Of a stretch of DNA of 31,107 bases, positions 1 through 7,647 are shown in pieces. Positions within the stretch are counted from its first letter, which is position 1, and each line of letters begins with the position of its first letter. The stretch lies in the NCBI GenBank assembly GCA_015660615.1, contig DQKQ01000197.1, positions 1 to 31,107 on the forward strand, written 5' to 3'. The DNA comes from Flavobacteriales bacterium. GTDB taxonomy: Bacteria > Bacteroidota > Bacteroidia > Flavobacteriales_D > Sanyastnellaceae. The notes beneath the pieces were generated by a model. It made no database searches. It was not told the origin of the DNA and saw only the letters and a program-made list of their open reading frames with translations. The position numbers were made by a program, and so were the translations under genes.

Positions 1-30
1 AAAAAACTAACTTTCCTTCGAAAGCGGGTG

Positions 31-60
31 CAAATGTACAACAGCTTTTTTCCTAAGCAA
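31..60 (-). promoter_or_regulatory. Bacteroidota-type promoter reading out of the left edge
   Basis: On the minus strand a TTG (58-60) is followed after exactly 19 bp by TACATTTG (31-38), a full match to the Bacteroidota -7 element TAnnTTTG. The bases after it are CACCCGC. Transcription would run leftwards, so it probably serves a minus-strand gene beyond coordinate 1. It lies just downstream of the SCO-like gene, which suggests that gene's operon ends here. Confidence 0.6.
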
Positions 61-68
61 AGAGTTTG

Positions 69-728
69 CTATTTTTTTTTAGGGGTTTCTTCGAGTAGGC
101 GCTGTAAGTCATAGTATAGTTGAGATATATCCTTTTCTAATGTACCATCGTAGAATCCTCGTAGGCGTCCATCGATATCTATAAGGATTACGTTTTCAGT
201 ATGTACAAAGTCTTGATAACCACCATCTCCCTCATCAAGGCAAGCGAAATAACTTTTACGAGCGAGATTATAGATCTGAGTCTTGTCGCCAGTGAGAAAC
301 CACCACTTAGCGGGATCGGCATCATAGCTGTTGGCATAATCAAGGAGAACTGAAGCACTATCCGCTTGAGGTGTGACGGAGTGACTTAGTATATGTACAC
401 CGGGAGGTAATTTATCGTGAATGAGAGATAAATTAGATGTAAGGAGAGGGCATATCGTTTTGCACCGAGTGAAAAAGAAGTCGACAATTAGGGTTTGGCC
501 TGAAAGATCGGAAAGGGAAACTGTATCGCCCAGCTGATTAATTAAGGTAAAATCTAAGATTCGATGATCCTTTTCGTGAAGCAAAGTGGGGTCGACTAGT
601 GCTGGGTTAATTTGATAAGGTTGATAAATGGGCAATCTATCGGGCTGTTTAAAGTGAAAGAAATAGGTATATAGTATAGCGGCAATTGCTATTAAAGCAA
701 AAATCGCGAAGTTATATTTAGTGCCCAT
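69..728 (-). CDS. SCO1/SenC family copper-binding thioredoxin-like protein
   Basis: Membrane-anchored thioredoxin-fold protein of the SCO1/SenC/PrrC family, which delivers copper to the CuA site of cytochrome c oxidase or acts as a thiol reductase. One N-terminal membrane segment (about residues 7-25) would leave the domain facing the periplasm. The family's copper ligands are all present: Cys89 and Cys93 in a CxxxC motif after the FFFTR strand, and His176 in HTENVILID. The length (219 aa) is normal. The protein ends in three lysines encoded by a run of nine A's. It starts 3 bp after the stop of the amidohydrolase, so the two are probably co-transcribed. No cytochrome oxidase gene is visible nearby, so the oxidase-assembly role rests on the family. 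Confidence 0.88.
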   Translation of the reverse strand: MGTKYNFAIFALIAIAAILYTYFFHFKQPDRLPIYQPYQINPALVDPTLLHEKDHRILDFTLINQLGDTVSLSDLSGQTLIVDFFFTRCKTICPLLTSNLSLIHDKLPPGVHILSHSVTPQADSASVLLDYANSYDADPAKWWFLTGDKTQIYNLARKSYFACLDEGDGGYQDFVHTENVILIDIDGRLRGFYDGTLEKDISQLYYDLQRLLEETPKKK

Positions 729-731
729 GAG

Positions 732-2396
732 TTATTTATCAGAATTATATGTCTCGATACCAGCAACAAAGGTGCGTAAAATTTTTGAATCTAGGATTGA
801 TTCTGGTGGAGACGTTAGAAGATTCCTATCTAAGATTACTAAGTCTGCCCATTTCCCTACTTCAAGTGATCCGACAGATTCATCTTGAAAATTAGCTATT
901 GCAGCCCAAAGAGTCATCCCATATAGTGCGGACTGGCGTGAGAGAGATTGATCTGTGTGGTAACCTTCTTTAGGAAAGCCATGTAAGTCTTTTCGTATCG
1001 TAGCGGCATAGAAGGTTTTGATAGGGTCAATATCTTCTACTGGCATGTCTGTACCTAAAGGTAGGAGGCCCAATACTTGTTCGAGATCATTGTAGGCATA
1101 AGCGTGTCGGATTCTATTGCGGCCTAGGCGTTCGCCAGCCCAGTACATATCAGAAGTGGCATGGGTTGGTTGGACAGAAGGTATTATACTGGCTGATGAG
1201 AATAAAGGAAGATCTTCAGGCGTAACTACCTGAGCGTGCTCAATTCTCCATCGTTTATCGTTGTGACCACCAAGAATATCGTTGTAAACATTTAAAACAT
1301 TTCGAACTGCCGAATCGCCTATACAGTGCGTGGCTACCTGGAATCCCAACTCATCAGCCCTTATGAGATCGTTGTAAAAATCATCCGGATCTTGAAATAT
1401 AAAACCCTTATGATCGGGGCGATCAGTGTAGGGCTCGAGCAGTGCAGCTCCACGAGAACCAAGAGCGCCGTCCATGTAGAATTTGAGGGAACGTGCTATT
1501 AGTCTATCGGTTACGAAGGGGCCAATGGCGAATGCGGAATCTAAATTGGGGTGGGTTCCGCTCGCCATTGCTACTACGCGGATAGAAAGGGTGCCTGATT
1601 TATGTAGGGAGTCTATAAGTTGAATGTCGGAAACATCAAGACCAGCATCGACGATTGAGGTGAGACCGCGAGCGAAAAGATGCTTTTCAGCTTCTATGAG
1701 TGCTGAGATTTTTAACTTGGTGTTTACAGGCGGAATTATCGTTAGAAGAGAATCAGCTGCACCGTCTATTAAAACACCTGTCGGGGTGCCATCATCAAAG
1801 GTTAACATCTCACCTCCTTTAATTTGGCGAGTCTTTGAAAGGCCTGCCAATTTAAGGGCAGCTGAATTAGCAAGTAGGGCATGACCGTCAATACGTCGGA
1901 TGGCGACCGGCCTTGAAGGGAATAGCTCGTCTAGAAGTGTGAGAGTGGGGAAAGTGGTGGTGGACCAGTCTGTTTGGTCCCAACCTCTACCAGTAATCCA
2001 ACCTGAGGGGTGATCCGCAGCAAACAACTCAACACGGTTGAGGACATCCTTATAAGAAGTGGTTCCTACAAGATCAACTGTGAGCAAGCTTAAAGCGTAA
2101 CCTGTGAAGTGAGCGTGGGCGTCTATAAAGCCTGGGTATATGACCGCTTGTTTAAGGTCAATCTTTTTATTTGATGTAAATGAATTCAGAATTGCTCGCT
2201 CAGGGCCAGTGGCGATTATTACACCATCTAAAATCGCTATGGCCAAAGGTGTTACTTGTTGATCTGATCCATCGCATGTTAGAGCTACAGCGTTATGCAA
2301 TATTAAATCTGCCTTTTGAGATTTGAAATTGCAAGAAAAAAAAGCAAAAGCAACAATGGTATAAAGTAGTGAAGGTGGTTTTTGAAAAATATTCAT
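732..2396 (-). CDS. YtcJ-like metal-dependent amidohydrolase, probable lipoprotein
   Basis: Amidohydrolase-superfamily protein of the YtcJ/AepA type (amidohydrolase 3), a TIM-barrel hydrolase whose substrate cannot be told from sequence. Residues that fit the metal site are visible: His94 and His96 in DAHAHF, Lys305 in LKFYMDGALGS (the likely carboxylated lysine), His357 in ATHCIGD, His387 in RIEHAQ and Asp450 in LGTDMP. The first 22 residues form a hydrophobic signal ending FFSC, which could be a lipobox with Cys22 lipidated, although the residues before the Cys are not ideal. The length (554 aa) is typical. The gene is upstream of, and almost touching, the SCO-like gene. Hydrolase activity is well supported; lipoprotein status is less certain. 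Confidence 0.87.
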   Translation of the reverse strand: MNIFQKPPSLLYTIVAFAFFSCNFKSQKADLILHNAVALTCDGSDQQVTPLAIAILDGVIIATGPERAILNSFTSNKKIDLKQAVIYPGFIDAHAHFTGYALSLLTVDLVGTTSYKDVLNRVELFAADHPSGWITGRGWDQTDWSTTTFPTLTLLDELFPSRPVAIRRIDGHALLANSAALKLAGLSKTRQIKGGEMLTFDDGTPTGVLIDGAADSLLTIIPPVNTKLKISALIEAEKHLFARGLTSIVDAGLDVSDIQLIDSLHKSGTLSIRVVAMASGTHPNLDSAFAIGPFVTDRLIARSLKFYMDGALGSRGAALLEPYTDRPDHKGFIFQDPDDFYNDLIRADELGFQVATHCIGDSAVRNVLNVYNDILGGHNDKRWRIEHAQVVTPEDLPLFSSASIIPSVQPTHATSDMYWAGERLGRNRIRHAYAYNDLEQVLGLLPLGTDMPVEDIDPIKTFYAATIRKDLHGFPKEGYHTDQSLSRQSALYGMTLWAAIANFQDESVGSLEVGKWADLVILDRNLLTSPPESILDSKILRTFVAGIETYNSDK

Positions 2397-2432
2397 TTTT
2401 GTTTAAGGATGAATCCCTCGAGTGTGGACTTG

Positions 2433-2440
2433 CAAATATG
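2433..2440 (-). promoter_or_regulatory. Possible -7 element for the amidohydrolase-SCO pair
   Basis: On the minus strand CATATTTG matches TAnnTTTG at all but the first base. It lies 37 bp before the amidohydrolase start in the 87-bp divergent gap. No TTG sits at the expected -33 distance, so this is a weak call. Confidence 0.3.
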
Positions 2441-2483
2441 ACAAACTATTCACTAAATTCGTAAACATTTTAAAACCAAAAAT

Positions 2484-3365
2484 ATGCTATTTACAGTACG
2501 CCATTTTCTAACTGCTGCAGGAGTTTTCGCAGCTACTTTCATGTCTGCACAGACAGTAACCCACACAATTGCCGAGGTTCAAGGAGAGCTTTTCGCATCT
2601 CCATTGATTGAACAAGTAGTTACTGTTCAGGGAGTTATTACATCTGCCAGTGACTACAGCTATTTCATACAAGATGGATCCGGACCTTGGAATGGTGTCT
2701 ATGTATACGATAATACAAATTTACCTACTGTAGGAGATAACGTAATACTACAAGGAGAAGTGATTGAATATTACGACCTCACTGAGATTACTAATATTAC
2801 TTATTTTGAAACTGTAAGCTCAGGCAATGATCTACCTGCGGCAGTTGAGCTCACTACTGGATTTATTGGAACATCAGGAGAGCCTTACGAAGGATGTCTA
2901 GTATCGATAACAAATGCAGCTTGTACTAATACAGACCTGGGATTCGGTGATGCATATTTTGATGACGGAACTGGAGATTGTATGATTGACGATATGCTTT
3001 ACACTCCCGATCCAGCTTGGGTGCTAGGTGAATACTACTCTGTTACTGGTGTTCTTACATACACATATGAAGAGTATAAGATAGAACCAAGCAGTGCTGC
3101 CGATGTGAGTATTGGGATGGCGGTAGGATCAATAGAAGTTTCTGTAATTAATATTTATCCTAACCCGACAGTTGATGTTTTAAACTTCAGGTTGAACTCA
3201 AATGCTAAGGCCTACATATATGATACGAATGGGCGTCTTGTGTTCACACAAGATGTTGCTTCTGGAGAAGTAAACTTAGATGTAAGTGGACTACGCCTTG
3301 GAACATACAGAGTTGATTGTGTTTCTAAAACCTCAATAATGAGAGCAAGTTTCGTGAAGCAGTAA
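2484..3365 (+). CDS. Secreted OB-fold protein with type IX secretion C-terminal domain
   Basis: Exported protein of 293 aa. Residues 1-22 are a signal peptide ending FMSAQ. Residues of about 35-115 resemble the OB-fold often attached to secreted nucleases (VVTVQGVIT, YFIQDGSG, VYVYD, GDNVILQGEV). Residues 130-205 look like a continuation or second copy (EGCLVSITN, YFDDGTGDCMIDD, YYSVTGVLTY). Residues 223-293 are a T9SS type-A sorting domain beginning at YPNP (225-228) and ending in SFVKQ. No nuclease, phosphatase or other catalytic domain is present, so this is a free-standing OB protein; nucleic-acid or cell-surface binding is only a guess. It is transcribed alone, with a 4-bp convergent gap to the methyltransferase gene. 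Confidence 0.82.
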   Translation: MLFTVRHFLTAAGVFAATFMSAQTVTHTIAEVQGELFASPLIEQVVTVQGVITSASDYSYFIQDGSGPWNGVYVYDNTNLPTVGDNVILQGEVIEYYDLTEITNITYFETVSSGNDLPAAVELTTGFIGTSGEPYEGCLVSITNAACTNTDLGFGDAYFDDGTGDCMIDDMLYTPDPAWVLGEYYSVTGVLTYTYEEYKIEPSSAADVSIGMAVGSIEVSVINIYPNPTVDVLNFRLNSNAKAYIYDTNGRLVFTQDVASGEVNLDVSGLRLGTYRVDCVSKTSIMRASFVKQ

Positions 3366-3369
3366 CTCT

Positions 3370-4548
3370 TTATACCTTATCGTTATCCGCGTAGCGTGAG
3401 CCCGCGTATAACTCATATCCTAGCCACCGACATTCTAAAGGGCCATTGTGCACTTTGTGTCGGTGGTTACTTTTTAAGCCTATATGCTTAATTGCCTCAG
3501 GATTGGAAGAAATAATCCAAGCCTTAAATCCTGGCCAATTAAACTTGAGACGATCGCCCATAGCGCCGTACATCTCATCGATATCTTCAGGCTCCATACG
3601 CTCTCCATAAGGAGGATTGAGAACTACCATCCCTCCCTCAGTTGTATTGGGTTCTGATTTAAAGAAGTCAACAAGAGATACTGTTACATCGTGAGAAGGA
3701 AGATCAAGTTGAGATAGAGCGTATTTTGTTTGGGATATAGAATCCGGATTGATATCCGAAGCAAATATATTTGTTGGAATCGGCTCATTAAAGTCCATAG
3801 CTTCGTCACGAATAGTCATCCAAGCAGTTCGATTGAAGTTTTTCCACTCCATAAATGCGAAGTGAGAACGATTCGCTTGAACAGGAAGGCCTGAAGCCCA
3901 AAGTGCAGCTTCACATGTGAAGGTTCCTGATCCACACATAGGGTCATAGAGGGTAATTCCAGGCTCCCATCCGCTAAGAGCTAAAAGCCCTGCGGCGAGA
4001 ACTTCGTTTAAAGGTGCAATCGCCTTACGTGATCTATATCCTCTTCTAGATAGTGGCTCTCCACAAGCATCAAGAGAAAGTGTTACGTCTTGTTTACTAA
4101 TATGAAGGTGAATTCTAGCATCTGGGTTGTCTCTATCGACTGAAGGCCTCTCTCCAGTCTTAGCTCTGAATCTATCCACTATAGCATCCTTGAGACGTAA
4201 AGTGGCAAACTGATCGTGCTTGAAACTTTCTGAATAAATGGTCGAGTCTATTGTGAATGAACCATCTTGATTCATGATATCTTCCCAAGATTTTCTAGCA
4301 GCAAGTTTGTAAAGCTCATCTGTGTGATTTGCTTGGAACTGATATAAAACACGAAGGACCTTTAAGGTAAAACGAGCATGCATGCAATGACGGTACATCA
4401 CCTCAGCAGTTGCAGTAAAGCCAACCCCTCTCCTACCTAATTTAATTTCTGTTGCCCCGTGCGCTTCTAACTCATTTGCAACAAGCTGCTCTAAACCAGA
4501 AAGAGTTTTTGCATGGTATTTAGCTGTGGGTACGTTGGGAGTATTCAT
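3370..4548 (-). CDS. THUMP-domain class I RNA methyltransferase (RlmL N-terminal-like)
   Basis: SAM-dependent N2-guanine RNA methyltransferase of the YpsC/RlmL family; in the model enzyme RlmL the target is G2445 of 23S rRNA. A ferredoxin-like and THUMP RNA-binding region covers about residues 10-160, followed by the characteristic LSRRGYR. The Rossmann methyltransferase domain contains DPMCGSGT (202-209, SAM binding) and NPPYGERM (311-318, the N-methyltransferase catalytic NPPY motif). The 392-aa length fits the single-domain version; the second methyltransferase domain of E. coli RlmKL is absent, as in many non-enterics. It lies 37 bp downstream of the SUI1-like gene on the same strand, forming a small translation-related unit. 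The exact modified base is inferred from the family. Confidence 0.88.
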   Translation of the reverse strand: MNTPNVPTAKYHAKTLSGLEQLVANELEAHGATEIKLGRRGVGFTATAEVMYRHCMHARFTLKVLRVLYQFQANHTDELYKLAARKSWEDIMNQDGSFTIDSTIYSESFKHDQFATLRLKDAIVDRFRAKTGERPSVDRDNPDARIHLHISKQDVTLSLDACGEPLSRRGYRSRKAIAPLNEVLAAGLLALSGWEPGITLYDPMCGSGTFTCEAALWASGLPVQANRSHFAFMEWKNFNRTAWMTIRDEAMDFNEPIPTNIFASDINPDSISQTKYALSQLDLPSHDVTVSLVDFFKSEPNTTEGGMVVLNPPYGERMEPEDIDEMYGAMGDRLKFNWPGFKAWIISSNPEAIKHIGLKSNHRHKVHNGPLECRWLGYELYAGSRYADNDKV

Positions 4549-4585
4549 TTTATATGACTTCTTAAATCTAACTTTGTAAATGGGA

Positions 4586-4933
4586 TTATCCTCCCTTAAG
4601 CTTTACTAAATAACCGTCTTTTTCTAATCTTGAAACAACTTTATCTCTGTGGTCTCCTTGGATTAGAACGCACCCCTCTTTAACTGTCCCTCCAACCCCG
4701 CACATTACTTTAAGGTCTTTACCTAGTTGTAGCAACTCAGAAGCAGGGCCGTTGAAATCTTCAACAATAGTCACAGGCTTTCCCGCTCTTTGCTTGCGAT
4801 CAAGACTAACGTATAGTTTACAATCCGAAGGCGTCCAGGAAGAATCATCTTCCTCTTGGATTTCATCATCAAAGCTCATGCTAGAATTCGTACTGAAAAC
4901 CAATCCATCGTTATTGCGTCGTCGTTTTGCCAT
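4586..4933 (-). CDS. SUI1/eIF1-like translation factor (YciH family)
   Basis: Small protein (115 aa from the chosen start) of the SUI1/eIF1/YciH family, implicated in start-site fidelity of initiation. An acidic N-terminal tail leads into a SUI1 fold with the hallmarks RKQRAGKPVT, GVGGTVKEG and LIQGDHRDKV, ending GYLVKLKGG. An in-frame Met at 4978 would add 15 hydrophobic residues and overlap the divergent O-methyltransferase start. The Met at 4933, giving MAKRRRNN, fits the family's basic N-terminus and leaves a 43-bp divergent gap, so it is preferred. It is followed on the same strand by the RNA methyltransferase. Confidence 0.88.
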   Translation of the reverse strand: MAKRRRNNDGLVFSTNSSMSFDDEIQEEDDSSWTPSDCKLYVSLDRKQRAGKPVTIVEDFNGPASELLQLGKDLKVMCGVGGTVKEGCVLIQGDHRDKVVSRLEKDGYLVKLKGG

Positions 4934-4976
4934 CTTGTTTGCAAATATTGCGCAAGGTACGAGGTAGATTTGCTGC

Positions 4977-5630
4977 ATGGCACATTTCGAGGACCCAACA
5001 AATGAATATTCGACAGTTCATTCTTCTTCTGAGGGAGAGGTGTTATCTAGATTGAGAAGAGCTACATGGCTTTCGACAACAAAACCTCAGATGTTAAGTG
5101 ATCCTATTCAGGGTAGATTTTTAGCGATAATAAGTAAAATGATTAAGCCTGTAAGGATTTTAGAGTTGGGTACGTTTACCGGATATTCTACGATATGCCT
5201 GTCTGAAGGCCTTGAGAAAGGAGGCGTTATTGATACTGTAGAGATTAATGATGAGCTACAAGAAATTCATGAAAAGTACTTTAAAGAAGCGGGGATTAGC
5301 GAAATCGTGAGAAGGCATTACGGACACGCCCTTGAAATTATGAAGAGTGGAGAGATTGAGGGTCCTTATGATTTGATTTGGATTGATGCAGATAAGGAAC
5401 ACCAAATAGAATATGTAGAGTTTGCTATTTCTAAGCTGAAAACTGGTGGATGGCTCCTTATCGATAATGTAATTTGGGGCGGGTCTGTGTTCGATAAGAA
5501 GAAACTGACTAAAGCTGATTCTGGAGCGTCAAGAATACACCGACTTAATCAATATATAGTTGAATGCAAAAAGGTGGAGAATGTACTCATCCCGGTTTGG
5601 GATGGATTACAGGTACTAAGAAAAATCTAA
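4977..5630 (+). CDS. SAM-dependent O-methyltransferase (COMT-like, family 3)
   Basis: Class I, metal-dependent O-methyltransferase of the caffeoyl-CoA/catechol type. The SAM-binding motif I is ELGTFTGYS (63-71). The metal-binding residues are Asp137 (WIDADK), Asp163 and Asn164 (LLIDNVIWGG), the normal triad for methylation of a vicinal-diol substrate. Length (217 aa) is standard for bacterial members. The acceptor is unknown. The start is the ATG 43 bp from the divergent SUI1-like start. The 3' end overlaps the convergent sucC stop by 4 bp. No pathway neighbours hint at the substrate. Confidence 0.87.
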   Translation: MAHFEDPTNEYSTVHSSSEGEVLSRLRRATWLSTTKPQMLSDPIQGRFLAIISKMIKPVRILELGTFTGYSTICLSEGLEKGGVIDTVEINDELQEIHEKYFKEAGISEIVRRHYGHALEIMKSGEIEGPYDLIWIDADKEHQIEYVEFAISKLKTGGWLLIDNVIWGGSVFDKKKLTKADSGASRIHRLNQYIVECKKVENVLIPVWDGLQVLRKI

Positions 5631-6838
5631 GCCACTACTTCTGCAACCGCATCAGCAGCCTCTTGAAGAAGGATAACCGAAGTAACTTCGAGGCCAGACT
5701 CATCAATGAGTTTCTTCGCCTCAATAGCATTGGTACCTTGGAGACGCACGATTATAGGAACATCTATGTTTCCCATGTTCTTATATGCATCGACAACTCC
5801 TTGAGCAACGCGATCGCAACGAACGATTCCACCGAAGATGTTAACTAGGATAGCTTTAACCGCTTTGTCTTGTAAAATTATTCTGAATGCTTGCTCAACA
5901 CGTGTCGCATCTGCAGTTCCTCCAACGTCTAAGAAGTTAGCAGGCTCTCCTCCGCTAAGCTTGATTATATCCATGGTAGCCATAGCGAGTCCAGCACCGT
6001 TAACCATGCAACCTACGTTTCCGTTGAGTTTTACATAGCTAAGACCTATTTCGTCAGCTTCTAATTCTGTTGGATCTTCCTCTGATATATCACGCATAGC
6101 AGCGTAATCTGGGTGGCGGTATAGGGCATTATCGTCAAGACTAACTTTAGAATCGACAGCAATGATTTTATTGTCTGATGTTTTTAGGACAGGGTTGATC
6201 TCAAACATTGAAGCATCACACCCTACGTAAGCGTCGTACAACTTGAAAATGAACTTAGTCATTTGCTTGTAAGCCATTCCGCTTAAACCTAAGTTGAAAG
6301 CTATACGACGAGCTTGGAAGCCCTGAAGGCCTACTCCTGGATCTATAGTCTCTGTGTATATAAGGTGAGGTGTCTTTTCAGCAACAGCCTCAATATCCAT
6401 TCCACCTTCAGGAGAGTACATGATAATGTTTTTTCCTGAAGATCTATCAAGGAGAACCGATACATAAAACTCCTCTGTCTCAGATTCACCTGGGTAGTAT
6501 ACATCTTGAGCAATTAGAATTTTATTTACCAACTTACCCTTAGCTGAAGTCTGTGCAGTAACGAGGTGACCTCCAAGGATACCTGAAGCGACATCTTTTA
6601 CTTTGTCTATGCCTTTCGCGAGGACTACTCCATGCGATCCAGTCTCAGTGACTATTCCTTTCCCACGACCACCTGCGTGAATTTGGGCTTTAAGGACAAA
6701 CCACTCAGTGCCCGTCTTCTCAGCTAGCTTTAGAGCAGCTGCGTGAGCCGCTTCAGCTGAATCAGCAACTAACCCTTCTTGAATGGCAACTCCAAAACTT
6801 TTGAGGATAGTTTTTCCTTGATATTCGTGCAGATTCAT
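5627..6838 (-). CDS. sucC: Succinyl-CoA synthetase, beta subunit (ADP-forming)
   Basis: Beta subunit of succinate-CoA ligase, which conserves the thioester energy of succinyl-CoA as ATP (or GTP) in the TCA cycle. The N-terminus MNLHEYQGK is a family hallmark. The ATP-grasp domain shows AQIHAGGRGKG (51-61), and later blocks include FEINPV, the CoA-ligase segment with LSGGEPANFLDVGG, and VNIFGGIVRCD. The length (403 aa) is close to the usual of about 388-400. The alpha subunit sucD is not in the window, so the two subunits are encoded apart. The gene is monocistronic here, with a good -7 element 32 bp upstream of the start. Confidence 0.96.
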   Translation of the reverse strand: MNLHEYQGKTILKSFGVAIQEGLVADSAEAAHAAALKLAEKTGTEWFVLKAQIHAGGRGKGIVTETGSHGVVLAKGIDKVKDVASGILGGHLVTAQTSAKGKLVNKILIAQDVYYPGESETEEFYVSVLLDRSSGKNIIMYSPEGGMDIEAVAEKTPHLIYTETIDPGVGLQGFQARRIAFNLGLSGMAYKQMTKFIFKLYDAYVGCDASMFEINPVLKTSDNKIIAVDSKVSLDDNALYRHPDYAAMRDISEEDPTELEADEIGLSYVKLNGNVGCMVNGAGLAMATMDIIKLSGGEPANFLDVGGTADATRVEQAFRIILQDKAVKAILVNIFGGIVRCDRVAQGVVDAYKNMGNIDVPIIVRLQGTNAIEAKKLIDESGLEVTSVILLQEAADAVAEVVA

Positions 6839-6869
6839 ATTCTTGCTTTTAAGAGATGATTTTCGGGCG

Positions 6870-6877
6870 CAAAGTTA
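6870..6877 (-). promoter_or_regulatory. Likely -7 element of the sucC promoter
   Basis: Minus-strand TAACTTTG is a full match to TAnnTTTG and is followed by CGCCCG, similar to the CACCCG after the left-edge promoter. It lies 32 bp before the sucC ATG, implying a leader of about 25 nt. No clear TTG stands 19-21 bp upstream. Confidence 0.5.
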
Positions 6878-6912
6878 GGCAAATTTCGAAGGTTGAGTGC
6901 TAGATTGCACAC

Positions 6913-7566
6913 GTGATTAAAGTAAATAATATTAAGAAGTCATTTGGAGACCTCGAAGTGCTAAAGGGCATTACAATAAATGTGGCTAAAGGCGAAGTGG
7001 TGAGCATAGTAGGAGCATCGGGAGCAGGTAAAACAACTTTACTACAAATCTTAGGTACGCTTGATACTCCATCTTATGGAGAGCTTGTTATTTCAGGCCA
7101 AACGGTCTCTAATTTATCTAGAACTGCGCTGGCAAACTTTAGAAATAAACATATAGGATTTGTGTTTCAATTCCATCGATTACTACCTGAATTCACTGCA
7201 TTAGAAAACGTAATGATGCCAGCATGGATAGCCGGTGTAAAGGATGCGATAGCAGAAAAACGTGGAAAGGAATTACTGTCTGAGTTAGGACTTGCTGACA
7301 GAGAAATGCATTTACCTTCCGAATTATCAGGAGGTGAACAGCAACGCGTTGCTGTGGCTAGATCTCTTATGAATAAGCCAGATGTGTTGCTTGCAGATGA
7401 GCCTTCTGGAAATTTAGATTCTGAAAATGCCGGAGTGCTTCACGATTTATTTTTTGAACTTCGAGATAAGCTTGGGCTTACCGTAATTATAGTCACCCAC
7501 AACGAGGATCTTGCCGCAAGAGCAGACCGAACATTAAGGATGGCTGATGGTGTCATTGTTTCGTAA
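6913..7566 (+). CDS. lolD: LolD-like ABC transporter ATP-binding protein
   Basis: ATPase subunit of the MacB/LolD type, which in LolCDE powers release of lipoproteins from the inner membrane. All nucleotide-binding motifs are intact: Walker A GASGAGKT (34-41), Q-loop Gln86, signature LSGGEQQ (138-144), Walker B VLLADEP (158-164) and switch His196. The start is GTG (6913), chosen because MIKVNNIKKSFG aligns with the usual LolD N-terminus and nothing upstream fits. Size is 217 aa. No permease gene (LolC/LolE-like) is adjacent, so the partner is encoded elsewhere. A MacB/FtsE-like role for another substrate is possible. Confidence 0.82.
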   Translation: MIKVNNIKKSFGDLEVLKGITINVAKGEVVSIVGASGAGKTTLLQILGTLDTPSYGELVISGQTVSNLSRTALANFRNKHIGFVFQFHRLLPEFTALENVMMPAWIAGVKDAIAEKRGKELLSELGLADREMHLPSELSGGEQQRVAVARSLMNKPDVLLADEPSGNLDSENAGVLHDLFFELRDKLGLTVIIVTHNEDLAARADRTLRMADGVIVS

Positions 7567-7578
7567 AATCGAGATTAG

Positions 7579-7608
7579 TTGCTAAAATATTCTTAATTTT
7601 AGACGCAA
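7579..7608 (+). terminator. Hairpin between lolD and acs, possible terminator
   Basis: CTAAAAT (7582-7588) and ATTTTAG (7596-7602) are a perfect 7-bp inverted repeat around a 7-nt loop, flanked by TTGC (7579-7582) and GCAA (7605-7608), so the stem can extend past a 3-nt bulge. ACTATTTTTACT follows. It starts 13 bp after the lolD stop and 69 bp before acs. It could end lolD transcription or be an operator for acs. The stem is AT-rich. Confidence 0.4.
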
Positions 7609-7647
7609 ACTATTTTTACTGTACTAATTCTACCTCACTAAAATCAA

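Noticed and set aside
1624..1884. 86-codon plus-strand frame inside the amidohydrolase gene
   Set aside because: It is antisense to a well-conserved enzyme and encodes no recognisable motif; it is a shadow frame.
4942..4949. Minus-strand AATATTTG as a promoter for the SUI1-like gene
   Set aside because: It ends only 9 bp before the start codon and lacks a -33 TTG, so a normal transcript would start at or inside the gene.
4934..4978. Upstream Met giving a 130-aa SUI1-like protein
   Set aside because: The extra 15 residues are not like the family and would overlap the divergent methyltransferase start; the Met at 4933 fits better.
7611..7618. TATTTTTA before acs as a -7 element
   Set aside because: The nearest TTG is 29 bp upstream, outside the usual 19-21 bp, and the sequence overlaps the T-rich tail of a candidate terminator.
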